Below are positions 21,355 to 29,894 of a DNA stretch of 64,000 nucleotides, in pieces; within the stretch, counting starts at the first letter, position 1, and each line of letters starts with the position of its first letter. The DNA comes from Pseudomonas trivialis. Its GTDB lineage: Bacteria; Pseudomonadota; Gammaproteobacteria; Pseudomonadales; Pseudomonadaceae. The translations under genes were made by a program, and so were the position numbers. The notes under the pieces were generated by a model. That model was not told the origin of the DNA. It was given only the letters and a program-made list of their open reading frames with translations, and searched no databases. The DNA is taken from positions 310,001-374,000 of the forward strand of contig NZ_JYLK01000004.1 of the NCBI RefSeq assembly GCF_001439805.1, written 5' to 3'.

Positions 21355-21384
21355 AAAGGCGCCAGATGGTTAATCTGGCGCCTT
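21355..21384 (-). terminator. internal hairpin between tRNA-His and tRNA-Leu
   Basis: Stem AAAGGCGCCAGAT / ATCTGGCGCCTTT, nearly the same as the operon terminator at 21062-21093, but with only a poor T run afterwards. It may be a remnant of tRNA-His duplication or a partial terminator or processing site. Confidence 0.6.
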
Positions 21385-21391
21385 TTAAATA

Positions 21392-21468
21392 TGGGGTGGA
21401 CGAAGGGGATCGAACCCTCGACAACGGGAGTCACAATCCCGTGCTCTACCAACTGAGCTACGCCCACC
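21392..21468 (-). tRNA. tRNA-His(GUG), proximal copy
   Basis: 77 nt with extra 5' G, anticodon GTG and encoded CCA; identical in body to 21100-21176. The flanking hairpin is also shared, pointing to a local duplication. Confidence 0.97.
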
Positions 21469-21499
21469 ATCTAGCGCTACTTGTGCCAAAGCTGCCTAA

Positions 21500-21576
21500 T
21501 GGCGCACCCGGCAGGACTCGAACCTGCGACCATCCGCTTAGAAGGCGGATGCTCTATCCAGCTGAGCTACGGGCGC
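21500..21576 (-). tRNA. tRNA-Arg(UCU)
   Basis: 77 nt, first gene of the minus-strand tRNA operon. Acceptor GCGCCCG pairs with CGGGTGC, the CCA is encoded, and the anticodon loop CTTCTAA gives TCT (AGA codon). Confidence 0.96.
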
Positions 21577-21691
21577 CTTATTAATCTGTACTCTTGGAGG
21601 ATTACAAACTAAGTGCTTTCCAGCCTCGCAGAACAACGATTCTGCTCGACCTTCTTAACCAGTGCTAGGCTGTGCCCGACAAGTGCGACGA

Positions 21692-21720
21692 ATAGTATAG
21701 AGGGCCCGGAAACCCGTCAA
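21692..21720 (-). promoter_or_regulatory. sigma-70 promoter of the tRNA operon
   Basis: Minus-strand TTGACG (-35), 17 bases, TACTAT (-10), followed by a GC-rich discriminator (CGTCGC), as is common for stringently controlled stable-RNA promoters. It lies about 115 bp upstream of tRNA-Arg. Confidence 0.75.
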
Positions 21721-21852
21721 ATCTTTTTTGAAAAAAACTGATTTTATTTAAGGGCTTAGGGCAATTTGCGAACCAAGCGCCTTTGCCCTCACGCCTCGGC
21801 GTGCGAGAATGCGCGCACTTTTCTTCCCCCTCTCGATGGTTAATCACGCGTA

Positions 21853-22707
21853 ATGACTGCACAACTTATCGACGGCAAATCAATCGCCGCCAGCCTGCGC
21901 CAGCAGATCGCCAAACGCGTCACCGAGCGTCGCGAGCAAGGCTTGCGCACGCCGGGCCTCGCGGTGATCCTGGTGGGCAGCGATCCTGCCTCTCAGGTTT
22001 ATGTCTCGCACAAGCGTAAAGACTGTGAAGAGGTCGGCTTTATTTCCAAGGCCTACGACTTGCCCAGCGACACCACTCAACAAGCCCTTACCGACTTGAT
22101 TGACGGCCTCAACGAAGACCCGGGCATCGACGGCATCCTGCTGCAACTGCCACTGCCCGAACACCTGGACGCGTCCAAATTGCTCGAACGCATCCGCCCG
22201 GACAAGGACGTGGACGGCTTCCACCCCTATAACGTCGGTCGTCTGGCCCAGCGTATCCCGCTGCTGCGGCCGTGCACCCCCAAAGGCATCATGACCTTGC
22301 TGGAAAGCACCGGCATCGACCTCTACGGTCTCGACGCAGTGGTGGTCGGCGCCTCCAACATCGTCGGCCGCCCGATGGCGATGGAGCTGCTGCTGGCCGG
22401 TTGCACCGTGACCGTTACCCACCGTTTCACCAAGGATCTGGCCGGCCATGTCGGTCGCGCCGACCTGGTCGTGGTCGCCGCCGGCAAGCCGGGCCTGGTG
22501 AAAGGTGAGTGGATCAAGCCAGGCGCCATCGTCATCGACGTGGGCATCAATCGCCAGGACAACGGCAAGCTTGTCGGCGACGTGGTGTATGACACCGCCC
22601 TGCCCCGCGCCGGCTGGATCACGCCGGTGCCGGGTGGCGTAGGGCCGATGACCCGCGCCTGCCTGCTGGAGAACACGCTGTACGCGGCGGAAACCCTGCA
22701 CGGTTAA
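21853..22707 (+). CDS. folD: bifunctional methylenetetrahydrofolate dehydrogenase / methenyltetrahydrofolate cyclohydrolase
   Basis: A 284-residue cytoplasmic enzyme that interconverts 5,10-methylene-, methenyl- and 10-formyl-THF. Catalytic and substrate motifs are clear: [17 protein letters not shown] (Tyr and Lys of the active site), GILLQLPLP and [14 protein letters not shown], and the NADP-binding [13 protein letters not shown] around residue 165. It ends [18 protein letters not shown] as usual. It is divergent from the tRNA operon, a conserved arrangement in pseudomonads. The ribosome binding site is weak. A strong terminator follows. Confidence 0.97.
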   Translation: MTAQLIDGKSIAASLRQQIAKRVTERREQGLRTPGLAVILVGSDPASQVYVSHKRKDCEEVGFISKAYDLPSDTTQQALTDLIDGLNEDPGIDGILLQLPLPEHLDASKLLERIRPDKDVDGFHPYNVGRLAQRIPLLRPCTPKGIMTLLESTGIDLYGLDAVVVGASNIVGRPMAMELLLAGCTVTVTHRFTKDLAGHVGRADLVVVAAGKPGLVKGEWIKPGAIVIDVGINRQDNGKLVGDVVYDTALPRAGWITPVPGGVGPMTRACLLENTLYAAETLHG

Positions 22708-22722
22708 TAACCCGCCGTACTG

Positions 22723-22752
22723 AAAAAGCCCTGCGTTATCGCGGGGCTTTTT
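22723..22752 (+). terminator. Rho-independent terminator of folD
   Basis: Stem AAAAAGCCCTGCG / CGCGGGGCTTTTT with a TTAT loop and T run, 16 bp after the folD stop. Confidence 0.9.
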
Positions 22753-22915
22753 AATACCTGCAGAAAAACTGTTTTTTGTTATTTTTTAAGCACTTTCGTC
22801 TGGTTCTGGAAGAACATTCGACAGTTATCCATCCATACTCCTAGAATGTAACGTCATTTTTCTTACCAGCCGTTTCTCCAACGGTCTTTCATTACTTTTT
22901 AGCGAGTTCACCCGC

Positions 22916-23839
22916 GTGAAAATTCGTCTCTCTCTTGTCAGTCTGTTTTTCGCTTTGACAGGCACATTCGCCCACGCCGCCGAGACCACCCAGGCCCCGC
23001 GTGACACGTCCAAACTGCAGATCGCTTCCGGCAGCGCCATGCTGGTGGACCTGCAAACCAACAAAGTCATCTATTCCAGCAACCCCGACGTGGTGGTGCC
23101 CATCGCCTCGGTAAGCAAGCTGATGACCGGCCTGATCGTGCTGGAAGCCAAGCAGAACATGGACGAGTACATCGATATCAACATCACTGACACGCCGGAG
23201 ATGAAAGGCGTGTTCTCCCGCGTGAAGATCGGCAGCCAGATGCCGCGCAAGGAAATGCTGCTGATCGCCCTGATGTCCTCGGAAAACCGCGCCGCCGCGA
23301 GCCTGGCGCACCACTATCCGGGGGGGTACGCAGCCTTTATTGCGGCGATGAACGCCAAGGCCAAGGCGCTGGGCATGACCAGCACCCATTATGTGGAGCC
23401 CACCGGCCTGTCGATCCACAACGTGTCGACCGCCCGCGACCTGAGCAAGCTGCTGGCCGCCGCACGGCATTACCCGCTGCTCAGCCAGCTGAGCACCACC
23501 AAGGAAAAGACCGTGTCGTTCCGCAAGCCCAACTACACCCTGGGCTTCTCCAACACTGACCACCTGATCAACCGCGCCAATTGGGACATCAAGCTGACCA
23601 AGACCGGTTTCACCAATCAGGCCGGCCACTGCCTGGTGCTGGTGACCAGCATGGGCAACCGCCCGGTGTCGCTGGTGATCCTGGATGCGTTCGGCAAATT
23701 CACCCACTTTGCCGATGCCAGCCGTATTCGCAACTGGGTCGAGACCGGCAAGAGTGGTTCGGTGCCGGATGTGGCGCTGCGCTACAAGGCTGACAAGAAT
23801 CTGAAAAGTCGCCCGAGTGCGGCACACGTGCAGCGCTGA
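22916..23839 (+). CDS. pbpG: D-alanyl-D-alanine endopeptidase (PBP7)
   Basis: A 307-residue periplasmic serine peptidase of the S11 family that cleaves peptidoglycan cross-links. It has a signal peptide (about residues 1-23, ending AHAAE) and the three penicillin-binding motifs: SVSK (in [14 protein letters not shown], about residue 64), SEN ([10 protein letters not shown]) and KTG ([11 protein letters not shown]). It starts with GTG at 22916. The C-terminal tail is short and basic. It stands alone; the convergent gene downstream is separated by a REP element. Confidence 0.93.
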   Translation: MKIRLSLVSLFFALTGTFAHAAETTQAPRDTSKLQIASGSAMLVDLQTNKVIYSSNPDVVVPIASVSKLMTGLIVLEAKQNMDEYIDINITDTPEMKGVFSRVKIGSQMPRKEMLLIALMSSENRAAASLAHHYPGGYAAFIAAMNAKAKALGMTSTHYVEPTGLSIHNVSTARDLSKLLAAARHYPLLSQLSTTKEKTVSFRKPNYTLGFSNTDHLINRANWDIKLTKTGFTNQAGHCLVLVTSMGNRPVSLVILDAFGKFTHFADASRIRNWVETGKSGSVPDVALRYKADKNLKSRPSAAHVQR

Positions 23840-23876
23840 ATAACGCAGCAAGCCCCAATGGAGAAGCCGTTCCAAC

Positions 23877-23903
23877 GGTGGGAGTGGGCTTGCTCCCCCC
23901 ACC
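23877..23903. repeat. REP-like palindrome between convergent genes
   Basis: GGTGGGAGTGGGCTTGCTCC followed by the complementary half. This is a one-base variant of the common REP core. Placed between convergent pbpG and the lipoprotein gene, it may act as a two-way terminator. Confidence 0.75.
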
Positions 23904-23923
23904 GTTATTTGCATGCCAACAGT

Positions 23924-24586
23924 CTATTTGTGTTCGGCCAACACTTTGAGCGCCTGGGCCGCTGCCTGCTCCTGCCCGGCTTGGGCGGTGGCATTGGCGG
24001 CGTCGCGCCAGCGCTGAGCATCGACATTCGCCGGCAATTGGCTCGGGCGCTGGGTGAGGATCGCCCAGCGCCCGGCGCTGCTCCATTTTGATTCGAAATC
24101 ACTGAAGTCCATCAACAGACGCCGGTTCATGCCCGAGCGCAGCAGCACCGTGCTCTTCTGCTGGTTGAAGCCGACCACCACCACATACCGCGCGTCCGAC
24201 CACAGCCCGCCACCGAGGCGCGCCATCACCGGGTAACCCGCCGCCACCTGCGCCAGCACCGCCGTCAGCCTGGCGTCCAGCGGGTACACCATCAGCCCGT
24301 ATTCACGCGCCAGCACCTGCATGTTGCGCGCAAGGTCCGCCTCGGCGCCGGGCAAGTGCAGCGGTTTATCCAGCAGCCCCGGTGTCATGACAATGCCTTG
24401 TTGCGACAGCATGCTGGCTAATGCCGTGGGACCGCTTTGATAGGCCTCGCTGCGAAAGGTCGGCACGCCGTTGAGCTCCACGCGCTCCGGCAGGCCCGCC
24501 AGTTTCGAGGGGTGCGAGGAACACGCCGCCAGCCCCAATGCACAGGCCAGCAACAAGGTGGGTTTCAGGTTCGAGGGTAACCGCAA
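23924..24586 (-). CDS. peptidase-C39-like lipoprotein without catalytic Cys/His
   Basis: A predicted lipoprotein of 220 residues with lipobox LAAC, Cys22. The body resembles the papain-like C39 family: the usual YQCGPAALA active-site segment reads AYQSGPTALASML, with Ser51 in place of the cysteine, and the histidine segment (normally HxVVVxG) reads RYVVVVGF, with Arg133. Both catalytic residues are thus missing and the mature protein has no other cysteine. A C-terminal helical stretch (about 180-220, Ala/Gln-rich) may be a TPR remnant. It is probably a binding or scaffolding protein of the envelope; the role is unknown. Confidence 0.72.
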   Translation of the reverse strand: MRLPSNLKPTLLLACALGLAACSSHPSKLAGLPERVELNGVPTFRSEAYQSGPTALASMLSQQGIVMTPGLLDKPLHLPGAEADLARNMQVLAREYGLMVYPLDARLTAVLAQVAAGYPVMARLGGGLWSDARYVVVVGFNQQKSTVLLRSGMNRRLLMDFSDFESKWSSAGRWAILTQRPSQLPANVDAQRWRDAANATAQAGQEQAAAQALKVLAEHK

Positions 24587-24774
24587 TTTTCTGCTCTCTT
24601 GTTCAACCGCCGATGAGGGCGCAAATCATAGCCCAATCGCGTGCCCACCACGGCTGTGGTGATAGCAAACACGTTGGATGCCATGACCATTGGTCAATAA
24701 CAGGCAACCGCCATGTAGCCAGGCTGTCAACCCATAAGACCGAGTGTGCCCCGTGCGGGCGAGAGGAGGCCGGA

Positions 24775-24942
24775 ATGAGCCTTGTAACAACCATTGCGAT
24801 GTTGATCTGCGGTTGGCTGGCGGTAGCGGCTGCCATGTTGTGGGGGGTATTGCGCATTGCCCGTCGGCATCATCACCCCCACGCCACACCCGTAAAGCCG
24901 CAAAAGGCGCGGTGCGCCACGCCTAGCCAGGCATGCAACTGA
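24775..24942 (+). CDS. 55-residue single-pass membrane protein
   Basis: A short gene with one strong hydrophobic helix at about residues 5-27 (IAMLICGWLAVAAAMLWGVL), then a basic, histidine-rich tail RIARRHHHPH. The ribosome binding site is excellent: GAGAGGAGG lies 5-6 bases before the ATG. Its last 20 bp overlap the 3' end of the convergent lipoprotein gene. The positive-inside rule predicts a cytoplasmic C-terminus. I do not recognise the family. Confidence 0.6.
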   Translation: MSLVTTIAMLICGWLAVAAAMLWGVLRIARRHHHPHATPVKPQKARCATPSQACN

Positions 24943-25327
24943 AGTCCTGAGTCGCCGCAACTTCCTTGCCGTGCCCATCCATCAGGGCTGCGCGCACGGC
25001 CGTGCCCAGGCTGGACTCCACCAGTGTGTAGTGCTCACCCGCCTTGAAATGCCTGTACTCGACCCGGCCCTGGCAGTCCTGCTGGTTGTCGTCGCCCGAT
25101 GGCTCCTCGAACAACGTCACGTCCAGCCGATGGTCCCCCGGTGTCACTTCAAAAAAGCGCCCGTCGTCCACGCGCTTGCCGTCCACCCGCTCGGCCATCA
25201 GGTCATTCGGCGTTTCTTCCTTCAGGCCGATCCACGCATCGCCCGGATCTGCCTTGGGGACGGGACCGGCGCAGGCCGAGAGCAATACGGCAACAACAGG
25301 AATCAGGCACAGCGTTTTCAATGACAT
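24923..25327 (-). CDS. small lipoprotein of unknown function
   Basis: A 134-residue predicted lipoprotein: signal MSLKTLCLIPVVAVLLSAC with lipobox LSAC, Cys19. The mature part has two further cysteines (NQQDCQGRVEYRHF and QDFSCMPG) that could form a disulfide. The segment GRFFEVTPGDHRLDVTLFEE looks like a small beta-rich domain. The ATG at 25327 is chosen because GGAGC precedes it and the signal then starts the protein. Its 3' end overlaps a convergent 55-residue gene. It diverges from the RND pump operon, without visible functional link. Confidence 0.75.
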   Translation of the reverse strand: MSLKTLCLIPVVAVLLSACAGPVPKADPGDAWIGLKEETPNDLMAERVDGKRVDDGRFFEVTPGDHRLDVTLFEEPSGDDNQQDCQGRVEYRHFKAGEHYTLVESSLGTAVRAALMDGHGKEVAATQDFSCMPG

Positions 25328-25519
25328 GACAAAGCTCCGAAAAAGACAGTTGCGATGGGCAACAAGCTTGAAGAGCGGTCGTTCGCAGAACAAATGAATA
25401 GAGATGAAGCAATCTTAAGCCGCTGCCTAAATCTTCCTTCATCTGGCTGAAAGGTGCGTGTTAGGTGGGTCGCCCAAGACTGCCGGGGTTTGCAATCCCG
25501 CCTTTTTGGAGAGTCACGC

Positions 25520-28500
25520 ATGCTCGGGCTGGTAAAGACCGCACTGCACAAGCCGTACACCTTCATCGTGTTGGCCATCGTCATTTGCATCATCGGGCCG
25601 ATGGCGGCCCTGCGTACCCCCACTGATGTGTTCCCGAATATCGGCATCCCCGTGGTTGCGGTGGTATGGCAATACAACGGCCTGTCGCCGGACGCCATGG
25701 CCGGTCGGGTGATCTACACCTACGAACGCGCCTTGAGCACCACCGTCAACGACATCGAACATATCGAATCGCAATCGCTGCCCGGCATGGGCATCGTCAA
25801 GATTTTCTTCCAGCCCGGCGTGGATATCCGCACCGCCAACGCCCAGGTCACCGCCGTTTCGCAAACCGTGCTCAAGCAGATGCCACCGGGCATCACGCCG
25901 CCACTGATCCTCAACTACAGCGCCTCCACGGTGCCGATCCTGCAAATGGCGTTTTCCAGCCCGAGCCTTTCGGAAGCGAAGATTCGCGACCTGGTGCAGA
26001 ACAATATCCGCCTGCCCCTCAGCGCCCTGCCCGGCCTGGCCATGCCCACCCCCATGGGCGGCAGGCAGCGCCAGATCACCCTCGACCTGGACCCGCAGGC
26101 CCTGGCCGCCAAAGGCCTGTCGGCACAGGACGTGGGCACGGCCCTGGCGCTGCAGAACCAGATCATCCCGGTGGGCACCGCCAAGCTGGGCCCCAACGAA
26201 TACACGATCCTGCTCAACAATAGCCCCAAGGCCATCGACGAACTCAACGACCTGCCGATCAAGACCGTCGACGGCGCGCTGATCACCATCGGCCAGGTCG
26301 CCCATGTGCGCGACGGTTCGCCGCCGCAGACCAACATCGTGCGCGTCGATGGCCACCGCGCGGTGCTGATGCCGGCGCTGAAAAACGGCAGCATCTCGAC
26401 CCTGTCGATCATCGACGGCATCCGCCAGATGCTGCCGCGCATCAACGAAACCCTGCCGCCGTCGTTGAAGACTTCGCTGCTGGGCGACGCCTCGGTGTTC
26501 GTCAAGCAATCGGTGGGCAGCGTGGCCCGGGAAGGCATCATCGCCGCGCTGCTGACCAGCGCGATGATCCTGCTGTTCCTCGGCAGTTGGCGCTCCACGG
26601 TGATCATCGCCGCGTCGATCCCCCTGGCCGTGCTGTCGGCCATCGCGCTGCTCGCCGCCAGCGGGCAAACGCTCAACGTGATGACCCTCGGAGGGTTGGC
26701 GCTGGCGGTAGGGATTCTGGTGGACGACGCCACGGTGACCATCGAGAACATCAACTGGCACCTGGAACAGGGCAAGGCGGTGAAGACCGCGATCCTCGAC
26801 GGCGCCGCGCAGATCGTCGGCCCGGCCTTCGTTTCGCTGCTGTGCATCTGCATCGTGTTTGTGCCGATGTTTCTGCTGCAAGGCATCGCCGGCTATCTGT
26901 TCCGGCCAATGGCGCTGGCGGTGATGTTCGCCATGGCCAGTTCGTTCGTCCTGTCGCGCACTCTGGTGCCGACCCTGGCGATGTATTTGCTCAAGCCACA
27001 CGCGCCGGAGCCGGGCCTTGGCCATCATCCGGAAGACGCCTTCATCAATCACCATGAGGGCGAGCATCACCCGCAGCCGCGCCAGCGTGTGCTGCAATCG
27101 GTGGTGAATGTCCAGCAGGGCTTCGAGCGCCACTTCTCGAACCTGCGCGATACCTACCATGGCCTGCTGACGCTCGCCCTGGGCCGGCGCAAGCGCTTTA
27201 TCGCAGGCTTCCTCGCCTGCGTGCTGGCCTCGTTTCTGCTGCTGCCGAGCCTGGGCGAAGACTTCTTCCCCGCCACCGATGCCGGTGCCCTGGCGCTTCA
27301 CGTGCGCCTGCCGCTGGGCACGCGCATCGAAGAAAGCGCGGCCGCGTTCGACCGCATTGAAGCGCGCATTCGCCAAGTGATCCCGGCCACGGATCTGGAC
27401 ACCATCGTCGACAATATCGGCATACCGCTCAGCGGCATCGACATGGCCTACAGCAGCAGCGGCACCATCGGCCCGCAGGACGGCGATATTCAGGTCAGCC
27501 TGAAAAAGGATCACGCGCCCACCGCCGACTACGTCAAACAACTGCGTGAAGCCTTGCCGCAAAGCTTCCCCGGCAGCCAGTTCGCGTTCCTGCCTGCGGA
27601 CATCAGCAGCCAGATCCTCAACTTCGGCACGCCGGCGCCGCTGGACATTAAAATCTCCGGGCGCAGCGATGCCGAAAACCGCGCCTATGCCGTGGCACTT
27701 GAGCGTCGCTTGCGGCATGTGCCGGGCATCGCCGACCTGCGTCTGCAGCAGTCCACCGGCTACCCGTCGCTGCAGGTGAATGTCGACCGCCTGCGCGCCA
27801 ATGGCCTGGGCATCACGGAACAGGACGTGACCAACAGCATGGTGGCATCGCTGGCCGGCAGCTCCCAGGTGGCGCCGACGTTCTGGCTCAACCCGGCCAA
27901 CGGCGTGTCGTATTCGATTGTGGCGGCGACGCCGCAGTACCGCCTCGACAGCTTGCCGGCGCTCGAAGCGCTGCCGGTGACCGGCGCCGACGGCCAGTCG
28001 CAGATCCTCGGTGGCGTGGCCAGCATTTCACGCACCCACAGCCCGGCCGTGGTGACCCACTACAACATCCAGCCGACCCTGGACCTCTACGCCAACGTGC
28101 AGGGCCGTGACCTCGGCGGCGTCGCCCGTGACGTACAAACCGTACTGGATGACACCGCGCACCTGCGCCCCAAAGGCGCGACGATCAGCCTGCACGGGCA
28201 GATCGACGCACTGCACGAAGCCTTCACCGGCTTGAGCGTCGGCCTGCTCGGCGCGGTGCTGCTGATCTACCTGTTGATCGTGGTCAACTTCCAGTCCTGG
28301 GCCGACCCGTTCGTGATCATCACCGCCTTGCCGGCTGCGCTGGCCGGCATTGTGTGGATGCTGTTCCTCAGCGGCACATCGCTGTCGGTGCCGGCACTCA
28401 CCGGCGCGATCCTGTGCATGGGCGTGGCCACTGCCAACTCGATTCTGGTGGTGAGCTTCTGCCGTGAGCGCCTGGCCGCCCATGGCGATGCGTTGAAGGC

Positions 28501-28741
28501 CGCACTGGAGGCCGGCTACACACGCTTTCGTCCGGTGTGCATGACCGCTCTGGCGATGATCATCGGCATGTTGCCCCTGGCGCTTTCCCAGGAGCAAAAC
28601 GCGCCCCTGGGCCGCGCCGTCATTGGCGGCCTGATCTTCGCCACCGTCGCCACCCTGTTATTCGTTCCCGTGGTTTTCAGCCTGGTCCACGGGCGCCACC
28701 TTACTCGCGCCACTGCCGGAGAACCCCCTCATGTCGTCTGA
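25520..28741 (+). CDS. RND efflux transporter, inner-membrane permease
   Basis: A 1073-residue HAE1-type RND pump, exporting substrates across the envelope using the proton gradient. It has twelve membrane helices in two repeats with large periplasmic loops. The proton-relay pair in helix 4, GILVDDATVTIEN, has Asp402-Asp403, matching AcrB Asp407-408. An unusual cytoplasmic loop at about residues 494-523 is rich in histidine (GHHPEDAFINHHEGEHHPQP). The start at 25520 has GGAGAG 6 bases upstream; a longer frame is rejected. It heads a pump operon in the order permease, adaptor, outer-membrane channel. The substrate cannot be told. Confidence 0.92.
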   Translation: MLGLVKTALHKPYTFIVLAIVICIIGPMAALRTPTDVFPNIGIPVVAVVWQYNGLSPDAMAGRVIYTYERALSTTVNDIEHIESQSLPGMGIVKIFFQPGVDIRTANAQVTAVSQTVLKQMPPGITPPLILNYSASTVPILQMAFSSPSLSEAKIRDLVQNNIRLPLSALPGLAMPTPMGGRQRQITLDLDPQALAAKGLSAQDVGTALALQNQIIPVGTAKLGPNEYTILLNNSPKAIDELNDLPIKTVDGALITIGQVAHVRDGSPPQTNIVRVDGHRAVLMPALKNGSISTLSIIDGIRQMLPRINETLPPSLKTSLLGDASVFVKQSVGSVAREGIIAALLTSAMILLFLGSWRSTVIIAASIPLAVLSAIALLAASGQTLNVMTLGGLALAVGILVDDATVTIENINWHLEQGKAVKTAILDGAAQIVGPAFVSLLCICIVFVPMFLLQGIAGYLFRPMALAVMFAMASSFVLSRTLVPTLAMYLLKPHAPEPGLGHHPEDAFINHHEGEHHPQPRQRVLQSVVNVQQGFERHFSNLRDTYHGLLTLALGRRKRFIAGFLACVLASFLLLPSLGEDFFPATDAGALALHVRLPLGTRIEESAAAFDRIEARIRQVIPATDLDTIVDNIGIPLSGIDMAYSSSGTIGPQDGDIQVSLKKDHAPTADYVKQLREALPQSFPGSQFAFLPADISSQILNFGTPAPLDIKISGRSDAENRAYAVALERRLRHVPGIADLRLQQSTGYPSLQVNVDRLRANGLGITEQDVTNSMVASLAGSSQVAPTFWLNPANGVSYSIVAATPQYRLDSLPALEALPVTGADGQSQILGGVASISRTHSPAVVTHYNIQPTLDLYANVQGRDLGGVARDVQTVLDDTAHLRPKGATISLHGQIDALHEAFTGLSVGLLGAVLLIYLLIVVNFQSWADPFVIITALPAALAGIVWMLFLSGTSLSVPALTGAILCMGVATANSILVVSFCRERLAAHGDALKAALEAGYTRFRPVCMTALAMIIGMLPLALSQEQNAPLGRAVIGGLIFATVATLLFVPVVFSLVHGRHLTRATAGEPPHVV

Positions 28742-29894
28742 TCACACCCCCTCGCGCAAGCGTTTGATGCTCCTGGGCGTCGGCGGCCTGACTCTGGCCG
28801 CCCTGCTGGTCGCCCACGGCTTGCACGCACGCGCGCTGCATGCACGCTCGGTCAGCGCCTGGACCGAAACCGCCGCCGTCGCGCAGGTAAGCGTGGTGCA
28901 ACCCGAACGCAGCGCCGCCGGCGACACCCTGCGCTTGCCCGCGCACCTGGAGGCCTGGAGCAAGGCGCCAATTCATGCGCGGGTCAGCGGCTACCTCAAG
29001 GACTGGAAAGTCGATATCGGCAGCCGGGTCAACGCCGGGCAGGTGCTCGCCGACATCGACAGCCCGGACCTGGACCAGCAATTGGCGCACACCCATGCGC
29101 GCCTGGTCCAGCAGCAAGCCAATGCACGCCTGGCGGCCACCACCGCCACGCGCTGGCAACACCTGCTGGCGAGCCATTCGGTGTCGCGCCAGGAAGCCGA
29201 TGAGAAAACCTCGGATGCGGCCGCCGCCAAGGCCAGTGCCGAAGCCGCCGCGGCCGACTATGCGCGACTGTGTGCACTGGAGCACTACAAAACCCTGCGC
29301 GCGCCGTTCGCCGGCATCATCACCGCGCGCAACACCGATATCGGCCAGTTGATCAAGGCCGATACCGACAGCAACCTGGCCTTGTTCAACCTCGCCGACA
29401 CGCACCAATTGCGCCTGTATGTGCCGGTGCCGCAGAACTACGCAGCGGTTATCCATCCCGGCCTGCAAGCCGAACTGACGGTGCCCGAGCACCCCGGTGA
29501 ACACTTCAAGGCGCACCTGATCGGCGACTCCACCGCCGTCGACCGCCGCTCCGGCACGCTGCTCGCGCAGTTCGTCGTCGATAACCCCGGCGACGCGTTG
29601 CTGCCCGGCGATTACGCCGAGGCCACCCTGCCGGTTCCGGCCGATACCCACGGCGTAAGCATCCCCGCCAGCGCGTTGATCTTCCGCGCCCAGGGCACTC
29701 AGGTGGCGCTGCTGGATGCGCAGAACCGTGTGCACTTGCAAGGCATTCATATCGGCCTCGACCTGGGCGCACGGCTGGTAATCGATCAAGGGCTCAAGCC
29801 CGCCGACCGCGTGGTCGACAACCCGCCCGATGCCTTGCGCGAGGGCGATGCGGTGCAACCGGTCGCTGTCGCGGGAGGTGCGCATGCGGCGTGA
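28731..29894 (+). CDS. RND efflux periplasmic adaptor (HlyD/MFP)
   Basis: A 387-residue membrane-fusion protein linking the RND permease to the outer-membrane channel. It has an N-terminal hydrophobic anchor (about 13-30), a barrel-sandwich/lipoyl half HARVSGYLKDWKVDIGSRVN with its partner LRAPFAGIITARNTDIGQLI, and between them an alpha-hairpin (about 115-180, QQANARLAATTATRWQHLLA). Beta-barrel and membrane-proximal domains follow. It overlaps the permease gene by 11 bp and its own end overlaps the next gene by 11 bp, so the operon is tightly coupled. Confidence 0.92.
   Translation: MSSDHTPSRKRLMLLGVGGLTLAALLVAHGLHARALHARSVSAWTETAAVAQVSVVQPERSAAGDTLRLPAHLEAWSKAPIHARVSGYLKDWKVDIGSRVNAGQVLADIDSPDLDQQLAHTHARLVQQQANARLAATTATRWQHLLASHSVSRQEADEKTSDAAAAKASAEAAAADYARLCALEHYKTLRAPFAGIITARNTDIGQLIKADTDSNLALFNLADTHQLRLYVPVPQNYAAVIHPGLQAELTVPEHPGEHFKAHLIGDSTAVDRRSGTLLAQFVVDNPGDALLPGDYAEATLPVPADTHGVSIPASALIFRAQGTQVALLDAQNRVHLQGIHIGLDLGARLVIDQGLKPADRVVDNPPDALREGDAVQPVAVAGGAHAA

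Noticed and set aside
25514..27718. Minus-strand open frame of 734 codons opposite the RND permease
   Set aside because: Shadow frame; translation is low-complexity Arg/Gln/His and the plus strand encodes an evident RND protein.
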